64,000 nt of DNA from an uncultured Marivita sp. (GTDB lineage: Bacteria > Pseudomonadota > Alphaproteobacteria > Rhodobacterales > Rhodobacteraceae). Position 1 is the stretch's first letter. Every line of letters starts with the position of its first letter. Positions 35,618 through 44,827 of this stretch are shown piece by piece. The notes beneath the pieces were generated by a model, which was not told where the DNA came from, ran no database searches, and saw nothing but the letters and a program-made list of their open reading frames with translations. The stretch lies in the NCBI RefSeq assembly GCF_947488135.1, contig NZ_CANKYW010000010.1, positions 1-64,000 on the forward strand, written 5' to 3'. The position numbers and the translations under genes are program-made.

Positions 35618-37105
35618 ATGAGGTTTATCCGCCGCGTCGGCGCGCTGTGCCTTGGTGCTGCGTTTGCTTTAGGGCAGCCGCCCTTCGATCTGTGGTGGGT
35701 GGCGGTCTCGGCGCTGGTTGGCGTCTTCGCGCTCTTGCACTGGGATCACAGGCCCAAATCCGCAGCCTGGACCGGCTGGGTGTTCGGCGTCGGCTATTTC
35801 TCGCTTTCGCTGCACTGGATACTCGAGCCGTTCCAGGTGGACGCCGCGACGACCGGCTGGATGGCGCCTTTTGCCCTCGTGGGACTGGCCGCCGGGCTTG
35901 CGCTGCTATGGGCGCTTGCGTTCTGGCTCGGACGCAGGGTCGGCTTCGGGCCGTTCTTCATCGCAGTCTCTTGGGCCGCACTGGAGTTCGCGCGGGCCTA
36001 TATGCTGACCGGGTTTCCGTGGGGCCTTGTGGGCTATGTCTGGGCACCGACCGGAATGGCGCAGTGGCACGCCGTGATCGGCCCGCACGGCCTGACCTTG
36101 GTCACGCTGCTGGTCGCGGCGCTGATCGCGCAGGGTGTGGTGACACATGCGCCGCTGAAGGTCGGCGGCGGCATTTTTGCGGTCGCGGCGCTCTACGGCG
36201 CGGCAATCTGGATGACACCAGGGTCGCAAGACCAGACGGACAGGCCGGTGGTGCGCCTGATCCAACCGAACGCGCCGCAGCATCAGAAATGGGACCGCAA
36301 TTTCATCCCGATCTTCTTCAATCGGCAAGTGGATTTCACCGCGCAATTGCCGAAGCCCGACCTGATCGTCTGGCCCGAAACCGCCGTGCCGAACCTACTC
36401 GACATGGCCGGACCCGCGCTCGAGGTCATCGCCGATGCCGCCGCCGGGACGCCGGTTGTCCTTGGTATCCAGCGCGAGGAGGAAGGCAGCTACTACAATT
36501 CCCTGATCACGCTCGACCGTACGGGAGCGGTGTCCGAACTGTACGACAAACATCACCTCGTGCCATTCGGAGAATACATGCCCGCGGCATCGCTTTTTGC
36601 GCGTTTCAACATCCTCGGCCTCGCCGCGCGGGCGGATGCGGGGTATTCGGCGGGGCCAGGGCCTGCGCTGATCGACCTTGGGGTCTTGGGCCGGGCGCTG
36701 CCGCTGATCTGCTACGAGGCGGTGTTTCCGCAGGATGTGAACGGCGCGCCTTCGCGCCCGGATGTGCTGCTTCAGATCACCAACGACGCGTGGTTCGGCA
36801 CCCGTGCCGGACCGCAACAGCACCTTGCCCAGGCCCGGCTCCGCGCCATTGAACAAGGTCTGCCGATGATCCGGGTGGCAAACACCGGCATCTCGGCGGT
36901 CATTGATCCAGCGGGTCGCATCGTGGACTCCCTACCGCTCGGTCGGGCCGGGTTTCTCGACGTCGCGGTGCCCGCGCCATTGGCTCCGACGCTCTACAGC
37001 AGAACCGGCGATTGGTTCGCCTTCGCGGCGCTTCTTGTGGTTTTTGGGACTCTGATCGGTCTGGAACGTCGCAATCCCATTGACCCCACTGCGCGCGACG
37101 CGTAA
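35618..37105 (+). CDS. lnt: Apolipoprotein N-acyltransferase
   Basis: Inner-membrane enzyme of 495 residues that adds the third acyl chain to lipoproteins. The N-terminus has about six helices; the C-terminal nitrilase-like domain carries the catalytic Glu in IVWPETAVPNLL, the Lys in ELYDKHHLVPFGEYMP, and the Cys in LICYEAVFP. ATG at 35618 directly follows the corC stop. A longer frame starting within corC is less likely. Located upstream of metK, as in many Rhodobacterales. Confidence 0.93.
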   Translation: MRFIRRVGALCLGAAFALGQPPFDLWWVAVSALVGVFALLHWDHRPKSAAWTGWVFGVGYFSLSLHWILEPFQVDAATTGWMAPFALVGLAAGLALLWALAFWLGRRVGFGPFFIAVSWAALEFARAYMLTGFPWGLVGYVWAPTGMAQWHAVIGPHGLTLVTLLVAALIAQGVVTHAPLKVGGGIFAVAALYGAAIWMTPGSQDQTDRPVVRLIQPNAPQHQKWDRNFIPIFFNRQVDFTAQLPKPDLIVWPETAVPNLLDMAGPALEVIADAAAGTPVVLGIQREEEGSYYNSLITLDRTGAVSELYDKHHLVPFGEYMPAASLFARFNILGLAARADAGYSAGPGPALIDLGVLGRALPLICYEAVFPQDVNGAPSRPDVLLQITNDAWFGTRAGPQQHLAQARLRAIEQGLPMIRVANTGISAVIDPAGRIVDSLPLGRAGFLDVAVPAPLAPTLYSRTGDWFAFAALLVVFGTLIGLERRNPIDPTARDA

Positions 37106-37121
37106 CGCAGAGCATCATTCC

Positions 37122-37165
37122 CGTCACAACGGCTTCCTGACGTGACGGCAGACCCTAATGGAGCA
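37122..37165 (+). ncRNA. SAM/SAH riboswitch upstream of metK
   Basis: Contains GTCACAACGGCTTCCTGACG followed by a TGACGG arm and AATGGAGCA immediately before the metK start. The signature CACAACGGCTTCCTG, the GTCA/TGAC stem and the GGAGC-with-GCTTCC pseudoknot pairing match the small SAM/SAH riboswitch class of Rhodobacterales. Ligand binding hides the GGAG ribosome binding site and shuts off metK translation when SAM is plentiful. This is a recognised class, and its placement here is canonical. Confidence 0.93.
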
Positions 37166-37168
37166 CGC

Positions 37169-38350
37169 ATGTCCCGACAGAATTACATCTTCACCTCGGA
37201 ATCCGTTTCCGAGGGCCACCCGGATAAGGTCTGTGACCGTATCTCGGACGCGATCCTCGACGCGTTTCTCAGCGAAGAGCCCGAAGCGCGGGTCGCTTGC
37301 GAAACCTTCGCCACGACGAACCGTGTCATCATCGGCGGCGAGGTGGGGCTGTCGGATCAGAACCGCCTGCAAACCTACATGGACCGCATCCCCGATATCG
37401 CGCGCGCGTGTATCAAGGATATCGGATACGAGCAGTCCGAGTTCCATCACGCCACCTGCGAGATCACCAATCTGCTGCATCAACAGTCGGCGCATATCGC
37501 GCAAGGCGTGAACGCCAGCAGCAACAAGGACGAGGGTGCCGGCGATCAGGGCATCATGTTCGGCTATGCCACCAACGAGACCGACGCGCTCATGCCCGCG
37601 CCGATCCTGTTCAGCCATGCGATCCTGCGCCGTCTCGCCGAGGTGCGCAAATCCGGGGCTGAGCCGTTGCTGCGCCCGGATGCGAAATCGCAGATTTCCG
37701 TTCGCTACCAGAACGGCAAGCCGATGGGCGTCACGTCGATCGTGCTGTCGACGCAGCACGCCGACGAAAGCCAAAGCTCTGCCGACATTCGCGCGATTGT
37801 AGAACCCTATATCCGGGAGGTTTTGCCCGACGGTTGGATCGACGAGGCAACGGAATGGTGGGTGAACCCAACGGGCACCTTCGTGATCGGTGGGCCCGAT
37901 GGCGATGCGGGTCTCACGGGGCGCAAGATCATCGTGGACACTTATGGTGGTGCCGCGCCGCACGGGGGCGGGGCGTTCTCGGGCAAGGACCCGACCAAGG
38001 TGGACCGCTCTGCCGCCTATGCCGCGCGCTACCTGGCCAAGAACGTCGTGGCCGCAGGCATGGCCGAACGCTGCACGATCCAGCTTTCTTACGCGATCGG
38101 CGTGTCCAAGCCGCTTTCGATCTATGCCGACACCCACGGCACCGGCGAGATCGAAGCGGCCGCCATCGAGGCGGCGATCCCGAAGGTCATGGACCTCACA
38201 CCGCGCGGCATCCGCACGCATCTGGAACTGAATAAGCCGATCTACGAGCGCACGGCGGCCTATGGCCATTTCGGCCGCGCGCCCGACGCGGATGGCGGAT
38301 TCAGCTGGGAACGCACCGATCTGGTCGACGCGCTGAAATCATCGGTCTGA
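37169..38350 (+). CDS. metK: S-adenosylmethionine synthetase
   Basis: Enzyme of 393 residues forming SAM from methionine and ATP. Marks are [20 protein letters not shown] at the start, [12 protein letters not shown], and the P-loop-like [19 protein letters not shown]. The ATG at 37169 directly follows the GGAGC embedded in the SAM/SAH riboswitch, which decides the start over a GTG 27 bases upstream. Control is predicted to be translational. Confidence 0.95.
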   Translation: MSRQNYIFTSESVSEGHPDKVCDRISDAILDAFLSEEPEARVACETFATTNRVIIGGEVGLSDQNRLQTYMDRIPDIARACIKDIGYEQSEFHHATCEITNLLHQQSAHIAQGVNASSNKDEGAGDQGIMFGYATNETDALMPAPILFSHAILRRLAEVRKSGAEPLLRPDAKSQISVRYQNGKPMGVTSIVLSTQHADESQSSADIRAIVEPYIREVLPDGWIDEATEWWVNPTGTFVIGGPDGDAGLTGRKIIVDTYGGAAPHGGGAFSGKDPTKVDRSAAYAARYLAKNVVAAGMAERCTIQLSYAIGVSKPLSIYADTHGTGEIEAAAIEAAIPKVMDLTPRGIRTHLELNKPIYERTAAYGHFGRAPDADGGFSWERTDLVDALKSSV

Positions 38351-38363
38351 TATGACGGAAACG

Positions 38364-38380
38364 CACCGGTTCTGCCGGTG
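38364..38380 (+). terminator. Hairpin after metK
   Basis: CACCGG and CCGGTG arms around a five-base loop, about 13 bases after the metK stop. There is no T-run, so it may be a weak terminator or 3' stabiliser. Confidence 0.4.
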
Positions 38381-38440
38381 ACAGCGTCTCCTCCGGCGGT
38401 TAGGCTAAGGCCACGTGAAACCCCGGAGGAGGACGCCATC

Positions 38441-39034
38441 ATGAAACATCTTGCCTTGACCCTTGCCCTGATCGGCTTTGCAGGCACGGCCGTGGCCGAG
38501 ACGACCGTGGGCATCACAAAGGACATGCCCACAGCGACCGTCGAGACCCGGAACGGCCCGGTCGAGATCGGCCGTATTCAGGACACCGAAAACGAAGTGA
38601 CGGGCGAATGGGCGCGCACGTCACGGCCCTGTCCAGATTTTTGCATCCAGCCGATGACGCCGGCGGAGGGTGTGACGACCATCGGAGAGCTGGAGTTGAT
38701 CGAGTTCCTGCAAGACCCCGAGACGGTCGTGGTCGACAGCCGAACGCCAGACTGGTTCGCGGGTGGTACGATCCCCGGGGCGGTCAATATCCCCTATACG
38801 TTCATCCTTGACGAGCTCGGCCAACTGGGCTGCGAGCCGGATTTCGAAGGTTGGGATTGCGATGGCGCAAAACGCGTCGCGCTGTTCTGCAACGGCATCT
38901 GGTGCGGGCAGTCCCCGACCGCCATTCGCAACATGATCGAGGCGGGATATCCGACCGACCGGATTTTCTATTATCGCGGCGGGATGCAGGTCTGGCGCGT
39001 CCTTGGTCTGACGGTGACCGGAGGAGAAGGCTAA
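38441..39034 (+). CDS. Secreted rhodanese-like protein
   Basis: Protein of 197 residues with a signal peptide (residues 1-20, ending AVA). The mature part has a paired-Cys segment (SRPCPDFCIQPMTP) and a C-terminal rhodanese domain with VVDSRTPDWFAGGTIPGAVN and the active-site loop LFCNGIWCGQSP (catalytic Cys in CNGIWC). Periplasmic rhodaneses handle sulfane sulfur or serve redox roles. GGAGGAGG supports the ATG at 38441. It precedes a dienelactone hydrolase gene. Confidence 0.82.
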   Translation: MKHLALTLALIGFAGTAVAETTVGITKDMPTATVETRNGPVEIGRIQDTENEVTGEWARTSRPCPDFCIQPMTPAEGVTTIGELELIEFLQDPETVVVDSRTPDWFAGGTIPGAVNIPYTFILDELGQLGCEPDFEGWDCDGAKRVALFCNGIWCGQSPTAIRNMIEAGYPTDRIFYYRGGMQVWRVLGLTVTGGEG

Positions 39035-39102
39035 GTCCCGGCCTTTCCTTTTGGCCGGACGCGCTATGGTTTTCCCTATCAACGACGCGAGAGGAGAAAG
39101 CC

Positions 39103-39846
39103 ATGCTCAGAACCAGCCTTGCCGTTTTGGCGCTGACCGCAACCGCCGCTCAGGCCGAGATTTCGGCGGATTACCACCGGTACACCATCGGTGATCGAGA
39201 GTACGAAGGGTACGTCGCGACCAACACCGCGATCGAGCCGAAGGGCACCGTTCTGATCGTGCACGACTGGGACGGCATGACCGAATACGAAGAGCGCCGG
39301 GCCGAGATGCTGGCGGCGCTGGGCTATACGGCCTTTGCCATCGACGTCTACGGCGCCGACGAAGACCCGCAGAGCGTTGACGAATATCGCGCGCTTTCTG
39401 GCGCGATGTACGGTGATCGCGAAGAATTCCGCATGCGTTTGATGGGCGCGATCGAAGAGGCGGCCAACATCGCGGGCGCGACCGACAGCCATGTGATGAT
39501 GGGCTACTGTTTCGGCGGTGCCGCGGTTCTCGAGGCAGCGCGCGCTGGTGCAGAGCTTGACGGCTTCGTCAGCTTCCACGGCGGCCTGGGCACGCCGGAC
39601 GGGCAGGACTATTCCGCCGCAAGCGCGCCGATCATGCTGTTCCACGGCTCTGCCGACCCGGTGTCCGGCATGTCCGAACTGGCATCGCTGCTCGATCAGC
39701 TTCAAGCTGCGGGTGTGACCCACGGTGCCGAGGTGTTCGGCGGCGCACGGCATAGCTTCACCGTTTACGGATCGAGTGACTACGATCTTGTCGCCGATCA
39801 GGGCAGTTGGGAGGGACTGCAAGAGTTCCTCGACGAACGGCTATGA
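39103..39846 (+). CDS. Dienelactone hydrolase family protein, exported
   Basis: Alpha/beta hydrolase of 247 residues with a signal peptide (residues 1-18, ending AQA), unusual for a family that is mostly cytosolic. The nucleophile is the Cys in MMGYCFGGAAV, with Asp in PIMLFHGSADPV and His in GARHSFTVYG. GAGGAG precedes the ATG. The stop overlaps the next gene's ATG (ATGA). Substrate unknown; the exported form suggests an envelope ester. Confidence 0.82.
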   Translation: MLRTSLAVLALTATAAQAEISADYHRYTIGDREYEGYVATNTAIEPKGTVLIVHDWDGMTEYEERRAEMLAALGYTAFAIDVYGADEDPQSVDEYRALSGAMYGDREEFRMRLMGAIEEAANIAGATDSHVMMGYCFGGAAVLEAARAGAELDGFVSFHGGLGTPDGQDYSAASAPIMLFHGSADPVSGMSELASLLDQLQAAGVTHGAEVFGGARHSFTVYGSSDYDLVADQGSWEGLQEFLDERL

Positions 39847-40385
39847 TCCGGCGACTAGTCCTGATCCTCGGCCTGCTGTGGCCGGGGATGGTCATGGCGA
39901 ATGATTGGGACGCGCTGGACACCCCCGGCGCGTTTGCCATCATGCGCCACGCGCTCGCGCCGGGTACTGGCGATCCGGCCGGGTTCGACGTGAACGACTG
40001 TGCGACGCAGCGCAATCTCGATGCTCGCGGGCGGGCGCAGGCCACGAGGATCGGAGAGGCCTTCGCAGAACGCGGACACAGCTTCGATGTCGTTCTCACG
40101 AGCCAATGGTGCCGTTGTCGGGATACGGCCATGCTTCTGAACCTTGGCCCGGTTGAGGAGGTCTCCGCGTTCAATTCCTTCTTTCAGGACTTTTCCACCC
40201 GCGACCGTCAGACTGCCGCTGCGCTCACCCTGCTGGAGGACAGGTCTGACCGCCCCTTCATCGTGACCCATCAGGTCAATATCAGCGCTTTGACAGGGCA
40301 ATTCACCCGTTCCGGCGAAGTCCTGATCGTGCGGCACGCGGGGGATCGGCTTGACGTGCTGGGCTCGATCCGGATCGACCCCTGA
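39843..40385 (+). CDS. Histidine phosphatase family protein, exported
   Basis: Protein of 180 residues with a signal peptide (residues about 1-19, ending VMA). The phosphohistidine motif is IMRHALAPG (a variant of RHG), with a second conserved region DVVLTSQWCRCRDTA and a late FIVTHQVNISAL. It starts four bases inside the dienelactone hydrolase stop, so translation is coupled. The RHA in place of RHG is a modest deviation. Substrate unknown. Confidence 0.8.
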   Translation: MIRRLVLILGLLWPGMVMANDWDALDTPGAFAIMRHALAPGTGDPAGFDVNDCATQRNLDARGRAQATRIGEAFAERGHSFDVVLTSQWCRCRDTAMLLNLGPVEEVSAFNSFFQDFSTRDRQTAAALTLLEDRSDRPFIVTHQVNISALTGQFTRSGEVLIVRHAGDRLDVLGSIRIDP

Positions 40386-40455
40386 CGCTTCGTTGGGTCC
40401 GAAAAACGCGAACCCTCCGTTGCGGGGGGACGCTGCAATCGGTAAACCGCGCGCC

Positions 40456-41172
40456 ATGACACAGACCAAACATCCTTCCGGCGCCCCGTGGCGCAATTTC
40501 TACGGCCGTTTCAAAGGCAAGACCCTGCGGCCAAGCCAGAAGGATTATCTCGAAAGCGATCTCGACGCGCTCAGCCCCGGACCGGTGTCGTGGGAAGATA
40601 ACCCCGAGCGGACACCGCTTGATCTTGGGTCGGTGCTCGACGGCAAACCGGTCTGGCTCGAAATCGGGTTCGGCGGAGGCGAACACCTCGTCCATCAGGC
40701 GCAGACCTACCCGGATGTCGGCATCATTGGGTGCGAGCCGTTCATCAACGGTGTGGCCATGCTGCTGGGCAAGATCCGCGAGTCCGGTGTCACCAACCTG
40801 AGGGTGTTCCCCGGCGACGCGCGGGATATGTTCGACGTCTTGCCCGAAGGATCGGTGGAAAAAGCGTTCCTGCTTTACCCCGATCCCTGGCCGAAGAAAC
40901 GCCACCACCGCCGTCGGTTCGTGACGCAGGAACATCTCGAACCGCTTTACGCGGTGCTGGCACCGGGGGCCGAATTCCGTGTGGCGACCGACATTCCCGA
41001 CTACGTGCGCCAGACACTGATCGAAGTGCCCAAGGCCGGGTTCGAATGGCTCGCTGAGGGGCCGGGTGATTGGCGGCACCCTTGGGATGACTGGTATTCG
41101 ACCCGGTACGAGATGAAGGCGCTGAGGGAAAAACGGATGCCGCATTACATGACCTTCCGGAAACCCGCATGA
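40456..41172 (+). CDS. trmB: tRNA (guanine-N7-)-methyltransferase
   Basis: SAM-dependent methyltransferase of 238 residues for m7G46 in tRNA. Marks are [12 protein letters not shown] (SAM motif), [32 protein letters not shown] (family signature) and the C-terminal [22 protein letters not shown] at 40456 chosen from family N-termini ([18 protein letters not shown]). Overlaps cmk by four bases. Confidence 0.94.
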   Translation: MTQTKHPSGAPWRNFYGRFKGKTLRPSQKDYLESDLDALSPGPVSWEDNPERTPLDLGSVLDGKPVWLEIGFGGGEHLVHQAQTYPDVGIIGCEPFINGVAMLLGKIRESGVTNLRVFPGDARDMFDVLPEGSVEKAFLLYPDPWPKKRHHRRRFVTQEHLEPLYAVLAPGAEFRVATDIPDYVRQTLIEVPKAGFEWLAEGPGDWRHPWDDWYSTRYEMKALREKRMPHYMTFRKPA

Positions 41173-41786
41173 TGTCCCCGTTCACCATCGCGATTGACGG
41201 GCCCGCCGCAGCCGGCAAAGGCACGATCAGCAAGGCGGTCGCTGCGCATTTCGATCTGGCGCATCTGGACACAGGTTTGCTGTATCGGGCCGTTGGCGCG
41301 CGGATGTTGCAGGGGGAAGACCCGATTGCTGCCGCACAAACTTTGGCGGCGGGTGATCTGGAAAACCCCGATCTGCGCACCGCCGATGTGGCACAGGCGG
41401 CGTCGAAGGTGGCGGTGATCCCCGAAGTGCGCGCGTCGTTGCTCGATTTCCAGCGTGCCTTCGCACGGCGGTCGGGCGGTGCGGTTCTGGACGGGCGGGA
41501 TATCGGCACCGTGATCTGCCCGCAGGCCGAAGTGAAGCTGTTTGTCACCGCCAGCCCCGAGGTGCGGGCGACGCGGCGTCTGGCCGAGCTGTCCGACAAT
41601 GGCTTCAAGACCGATTTCGAGACCGTGCTGGCAGATGTGAAAGCCCGCGACGACCGCGACATGAACCGCGCCGATGCGCCGCTGCGCCCGGCCGAGGATG
41701 CGGTGATCATCGACACGTCCGATCTGGATGTCGAAGCCGCCATCGCGGCGGCGGTCGCCGCTGTCGACGCCCGGCGTCGCGCCTGA
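41169..41786 (+). CDS. cmk: Cytidylate kinase
   Basis: CMP/dCMP kinase of 205 residues. Walker A is [17 protein letters not shown] (about residues 9-25); [16 protein letters not shown] is the nucleotide-binding block, and [15 protein letters not shown] is the family signature. Start ATG overlaps the trmB stop; a second ATG follows directly. Coupled to trmB and upstream of rpsA, a common order. Confidence 0.94.
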   Translation: MMSPFTIAIDGPAAAGKGTISKAVAAHFDLAHLDTGLLYRAVGARMLQGEDPIAAAQTLAAGDLENPDLRTADVAQAASKVAVIPEVRASLLDFQRAFARRSGGAVLDGRDIGTVICPQAEVKLFVTASPEVRATRRLAELSDNGFKTDFETVLADVKARDDRDMNRADAPLRPAEDAVIIDTSDLDVEAAIAAAVAAVDARRRA

Positions 41787-41840
41787 ACCCGGAATCGCAC
41801 GCGCGACCTTGCCGATATCGTGTCAGCGCGCGTCCCGGTC

Positions 41841-41869
41841 TTGCGCTGTGGGATACGCTCTGCTATGGC
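41841..41869 (+). promoter_or_regulatory. Candidate rpsA promoter
   Basis: TTGCGC at 41841 and TATGGC at 41864 with a 17-base spacer. The -10 is imperfect. It lies between cmk and a hairpin that precedes rpsA, so it could drive rpsA through a leader. Confidence 0.35.
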
Positions 41870-41917
41870 CCGCGCGTCGCTATAAGGCAAACAACGCCGC
41901 GAGACGAAGATCGAGCA

Positions 41918-41948
41918 GGGGTCGGCAACCACCGGCCCTCTTTGTTTT
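41918..41948 (+). terminator. Hairpin with T-run in the rpsA leader
   Basis: Arms GGGTCGG / CCGGCCC (one G-U pair) with a six-base loop followed by TCTTTGTTTT. It has the form of a Rho-independent terminator. It may end the cmk transcript, or attenuate transcription from a promoter between cmk and rpsA. Confidence 0.6.
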
Positions 41949-42055
41949 GTGGACGCCTTGACCAATCCCGTTCGCCGCAAGTGCGGACATCACCCCAGAC
42001 CGGCGGAGACAACCGCGCGGCCAGAAAAATGATACGTAAAGGAAACAGACGCCAC

Positions 42056-43741
42056 ATGGCTCAGAACGCATCTATGGAAGAATTCGAGGCACTGCTGAAC
42101 GAAAGCCTCGAAATGGACACACCGGACGAAGGGTCCGTTGTCAAAGGCAAGGTCATCGCAATCGAAGCGGGCCAGGCCATCATCGACGTCGGCTACAAGA
42201 TGGAAGGCCGCGTTGATCTCAAGGAATTTGCAAACCCCGGCGAAGCGCCCGACATTTCCGTTGGCGACGAAGTCGAGGTATTTCTGCGCTCCGCAGAAAA
42301 CGCGCGCGGCGAAGCGGTCATCTCCCGCGAAATGGCGCGCCGTGAAGAAGCATGGGATCGCCTTGAAAAGGCCTATGCCGACGACGCCCGCGTCGAAGGC
42401 GCGATCTTCGGCCGTGTCAAAGGCGGCTTCACTGTCGATCTCGGCGGTGCCGTGGCCTTCCTGCCCGGCTCCCAGGTCGATGTACGTCCCGTGCGCGATG
42501 CAGGCCCACTCATGGGTCTCAAGCAGCCGTTCCAGATTCTCAAGATGGACCGTCGCCGTGGCAACATCGTTGTCTCGCGTCGCGCGATCCTCGAAGAGAG
42601 CCGCGCCGAACAGCGTGCCGAAGTCATTGGCAACCTCACCGAAGGTCAGGCGGTTGATGGCGTGGTCAAGAACATCACCGAATACGGTGCGTTCGTGGAC
42701 CTTGGTGGCGTAGACGGCTTGCTGCACGTGACCGACATGGCATGGCGCCGTGTGAACCACCCGTCCGAGATTCTTTCGATTGGCGAGACGGTCAAGGTTC
42801 AGGTCATCAAGATCAACAAGGAAACGCACCGCATCAGCCTCGGCATGAAGCAGCTTCAGGAAGATCCGTGGGATCTGGTCGCTGCCAAGTACCCGCTCGA
42901 ATCCGTGCACACGGGTCGCGTGACCAACATCACCGATTACGGCGCATTTGTTGAGCTGGAGCCGGGCGTCGAAGGTCTGGTCCACGTCTCCGAAATGAGC
43001 TGGACCAAGAAGAACGTGCACCCGGGCAAGATCGTGTCCACTTCGCAAGAGGTCGAGGTCATGGTTCTCGAAATCGATCAGGCCAAGCGTCGCGTGTCTC
43101 TGGGTCTCAAGCAGACCATGCGCAACCCGTGGGAAGTCTTTGCGGAAACGCATCCCGAGGGCACCGAGGTCGAAGGCGAAGTCAAGAACATCACCGAATT
43201 CGGTCTGTTCGTCGGCCTCGAAGGCGACATCGACGGCATGGTTCACCTGTCGGACCTCAGCTGGGACGAGCGTGGCGAAGACGCGATCCAGAACTACCGC
43301 AAGGGCGACATGGTTCAGGCCGTTGTCACCGAAGTGGATGTCGAGAAAGAGCGCATCTCGCTGTCGGTCAAGGCACTCGGCGGTGACAAGTTCGCCGAAG
43401 CCGTTGGCGGCACGAAGCGTGGTTCGATCATCACCGTTCAGGTCACGGCCATCGAAGATGGCGGGATCGAAGTGGAATACGAGGGCATGAAGTCCTTTAT
43501 CCGCCGCTCCGATCTCAGCCGTGACCGCGCCGAACAGCGCCCCGAGCGCTTCTCGGTTGGTGATAAGGTCGATGTGCGCGTGACCAACGTGGACAGCAAG
43601 ACCCGCCGTCTGGGCCTGTCGATCAAGGCACGCGAAATCGCGGAAGAAAAGGAAGCGGTGCAGCAGTACGGCTCCTCCGATTCCGGCGCGTCGCTGGGCG
43701 ACATCCTTGGCGCAGCGCTCAAGACGGGCGACGACGACTGA
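42056..43741 (+). CDS. rpsA: 30S ribosomal protein S1
   Basis: Protein of 561 residues with six S1 RNA-binding repeats (for example VDGVVKNITEYGAFVDLGGV and VEGEVKNITEFGLFVGLEG). It binds mRNA leaders on the 30S subunit. AAAGGAA precedes the ATG at 42056, while the longer upstream frame lies in the leader. A strong terminator lies just downstream. Confidence 0.96.
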   Translation: MAQNASMEEFEALLNESLEMDTPDEGSVVKGKVIAIEAGQAIIDVGYKMEGRVDLKEFANPGEAPDISVGDEVEVFLRSAENARGEAVISREMARREEAWDRLEKAYADDARVEGAIFGRVKGGFTVDLGGAVAFLPGSQVDVRPVRDAGPLMGLKQPFQILKMDRRRGNIVVSRRAILEESRAEQRAEVIGNLTEGQAVDGVVKNITEYGAFVDLGGVDGLLHVTDMAWRRVNHPSEILSIGETVKVQVIKINKETHRISLGMKQLQEDPWDLVAAKYPLESVHTGRVTNITDYGAFVELEPGVEGLVHVSEMSWTKKNVHPGKIVSTSQEVEVMVLEIDQAKRRVSLGLKQTMRNPWEVFAETHPEGTEVEGEVKNITEFGLFVGLEGDIDGMVHLSDLSWDERGEDAIQNYRKGDMVQAVVTEVDVEKERISLSVKALGGDKFAEAVGGTKRGSIITVQVTAIEDGGIEVEYEGMKSFIRRSDLSRDRAEQRPERFSVGDKVDVRVTNVDSKTRRLGLSIKAREIAEEKEAVQQYGSSDSGASLGDILGAALKTGDDD

Positions 43742-43766
43742 TCTTTCGGTCCGTTATGACGTTGGA

Positions 43767-43803
43767 AACCCCCGTATCCTAGGATGCGGGGGTTTTCTTT
43801 TTT
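43767..43803 (+). terminator. Rho-independent terminator after rpsA
   Basis: Strong stem built from AACCCCCG and CGGGGGTT arms plus inner ATCC / GGAT pairing, followed by TTCTTTTTT. Located 25 bases after the rpsA stop. Confidence 0.9.
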
Positions 43804-43918
43804 GCTGCCTTGGGGCGGTGCCGCGATGCGTCAACGCATCGCATGTTTTCGTTAACGAAAACAGGCCGACCACTTTCGGTGGCTTGCTCCTAGAAAACCC
43901 GCAAAGCCTAGGGCGCGG

Positions 43919-44758
43919 TCACGCAGCGGCGCTGCGCAGCCCAAGAATGTCGCGCGCCTGCTGCCATGAGGCGACCGGGCGTTCGTGCTTTTCGCAAAGG
44001 TCAACGGTTCGTTTGACCAAGGCGGCATTTGATGGCGCGAGCGTGTTGCGGTCCAGACGGATATTGTCCTCGAGACCCGTCCGCGCGTGACCGCCCGCCG
44101 CGATGGCCCACTCGTTCAGCGTGATCTGCTTCGCCCCGATCCCGGCGGCGCACCAGGGCGCGTCATCGCCGAAGAGCCGCTTGACCGTGTGAACGTAGAA
44201 GTCGAACACCTCGCGATCCACCGGCATCGCGTTCTTCACGCCCATGACGAATTGGACATACGGCGTGTCTTTGATCTCGCCGGCCTCGAACATCGCGGCG
44301 GCGCGGAAGATATGCGACAGGTCGAAGGCTTCGACTTCGGGTTTGATGTCGTAGGTGATCATCTCAGAGGCCAGCCATGCCACCAGTTCAGGCGGATTTT
44401 CGTAGACCCGGGTCGGAAAATTGTTCGACCCCACGGCGAGCGACGCCATGTCTGGACGCAGCGGCAGCATCCCTCCGCGCGCCTGACCAGCACCGGATCG
44501 GCCCCCGGTCGAAAACTGGATGATCATGCCGGGGCAATGCGCCTCGACCCCTTCCTTGAGCAGCGCGAAACGGTCTGGATCGGATGTGGTCGTTCCATCA
44601 TCGTTGCGCACATGGGCATGCAGGATACTGGCACCCGCTTCGAAGGCTTCGTGAGTGCTTTCGACCTGCTCGGAAATCGTGACCGGGACGGCTGGATTGT
44701 CGGCCTTGGTCGGAACCGAGCCGGTGATGGCGACGCAGATGATGCAAGGGGTGGTCAT
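43919..44758 (-). CDS. Beta-keto acid cleavage enzyme (BKACE, DUF849)
   Basis: TIM-barrel protein of 279 residues of the Kce/BKACE family, which condenses a beta-keto acid with acetyl-CoA and cleaves it. Marks are IICVAITGSVPTK, ASILHAHVRNDDGTTTSD (His pair, metal site), IQFSTGGRSG and GGHARTGLEDNIRLDRNTLAPSN. ATG at 44758 is chosen over a longer start. It is the last gene of a three-gene minus-strand cluster after a TIM-barrel isomerase and a desaturase. The keto acid (for example dehydrocarnitine or 3-keto-5-aminohexanoate) cannot be decided from sequence. Confidence 0.88.
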   Translation of the reverse strand: MTTPCIICVAITGSVPTKADNPAVPVTISEQVESTHEAFEAGASILHAHVRNDDGTTTSDPDRFALLKEGVEAHCPGMIIQFSTGGRSGAGQARGGMLPLRPDMASLAVGSNNFPTRVYENPPELVAWLASEMITYDIKPEVEAFDLSHIFRAAAMFEAGEIKDTPYVQFVMGVKNAMPVDREVFDFYVHTVKRLFGDDAPWCAAGIGAKQITLNEWAIAAGGHARTGLEDNIRLDRNTLAPSNAALVKRTVDLCEKHERPVASWQQARDILGLRSAAA

Positions 44759-44827
44759 GGCGATCCCGTTTGTTCGTAAATCAGGCAAAGGGCAGTTTCG
44801 CAGGAAACCGGACCGAGTCAAACCGGA

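Noticed and set aside
41990-43246. Long reverse-strand frame opposite rpsA
   Set aside because: Shadow of the S1 gene; no domain signs.
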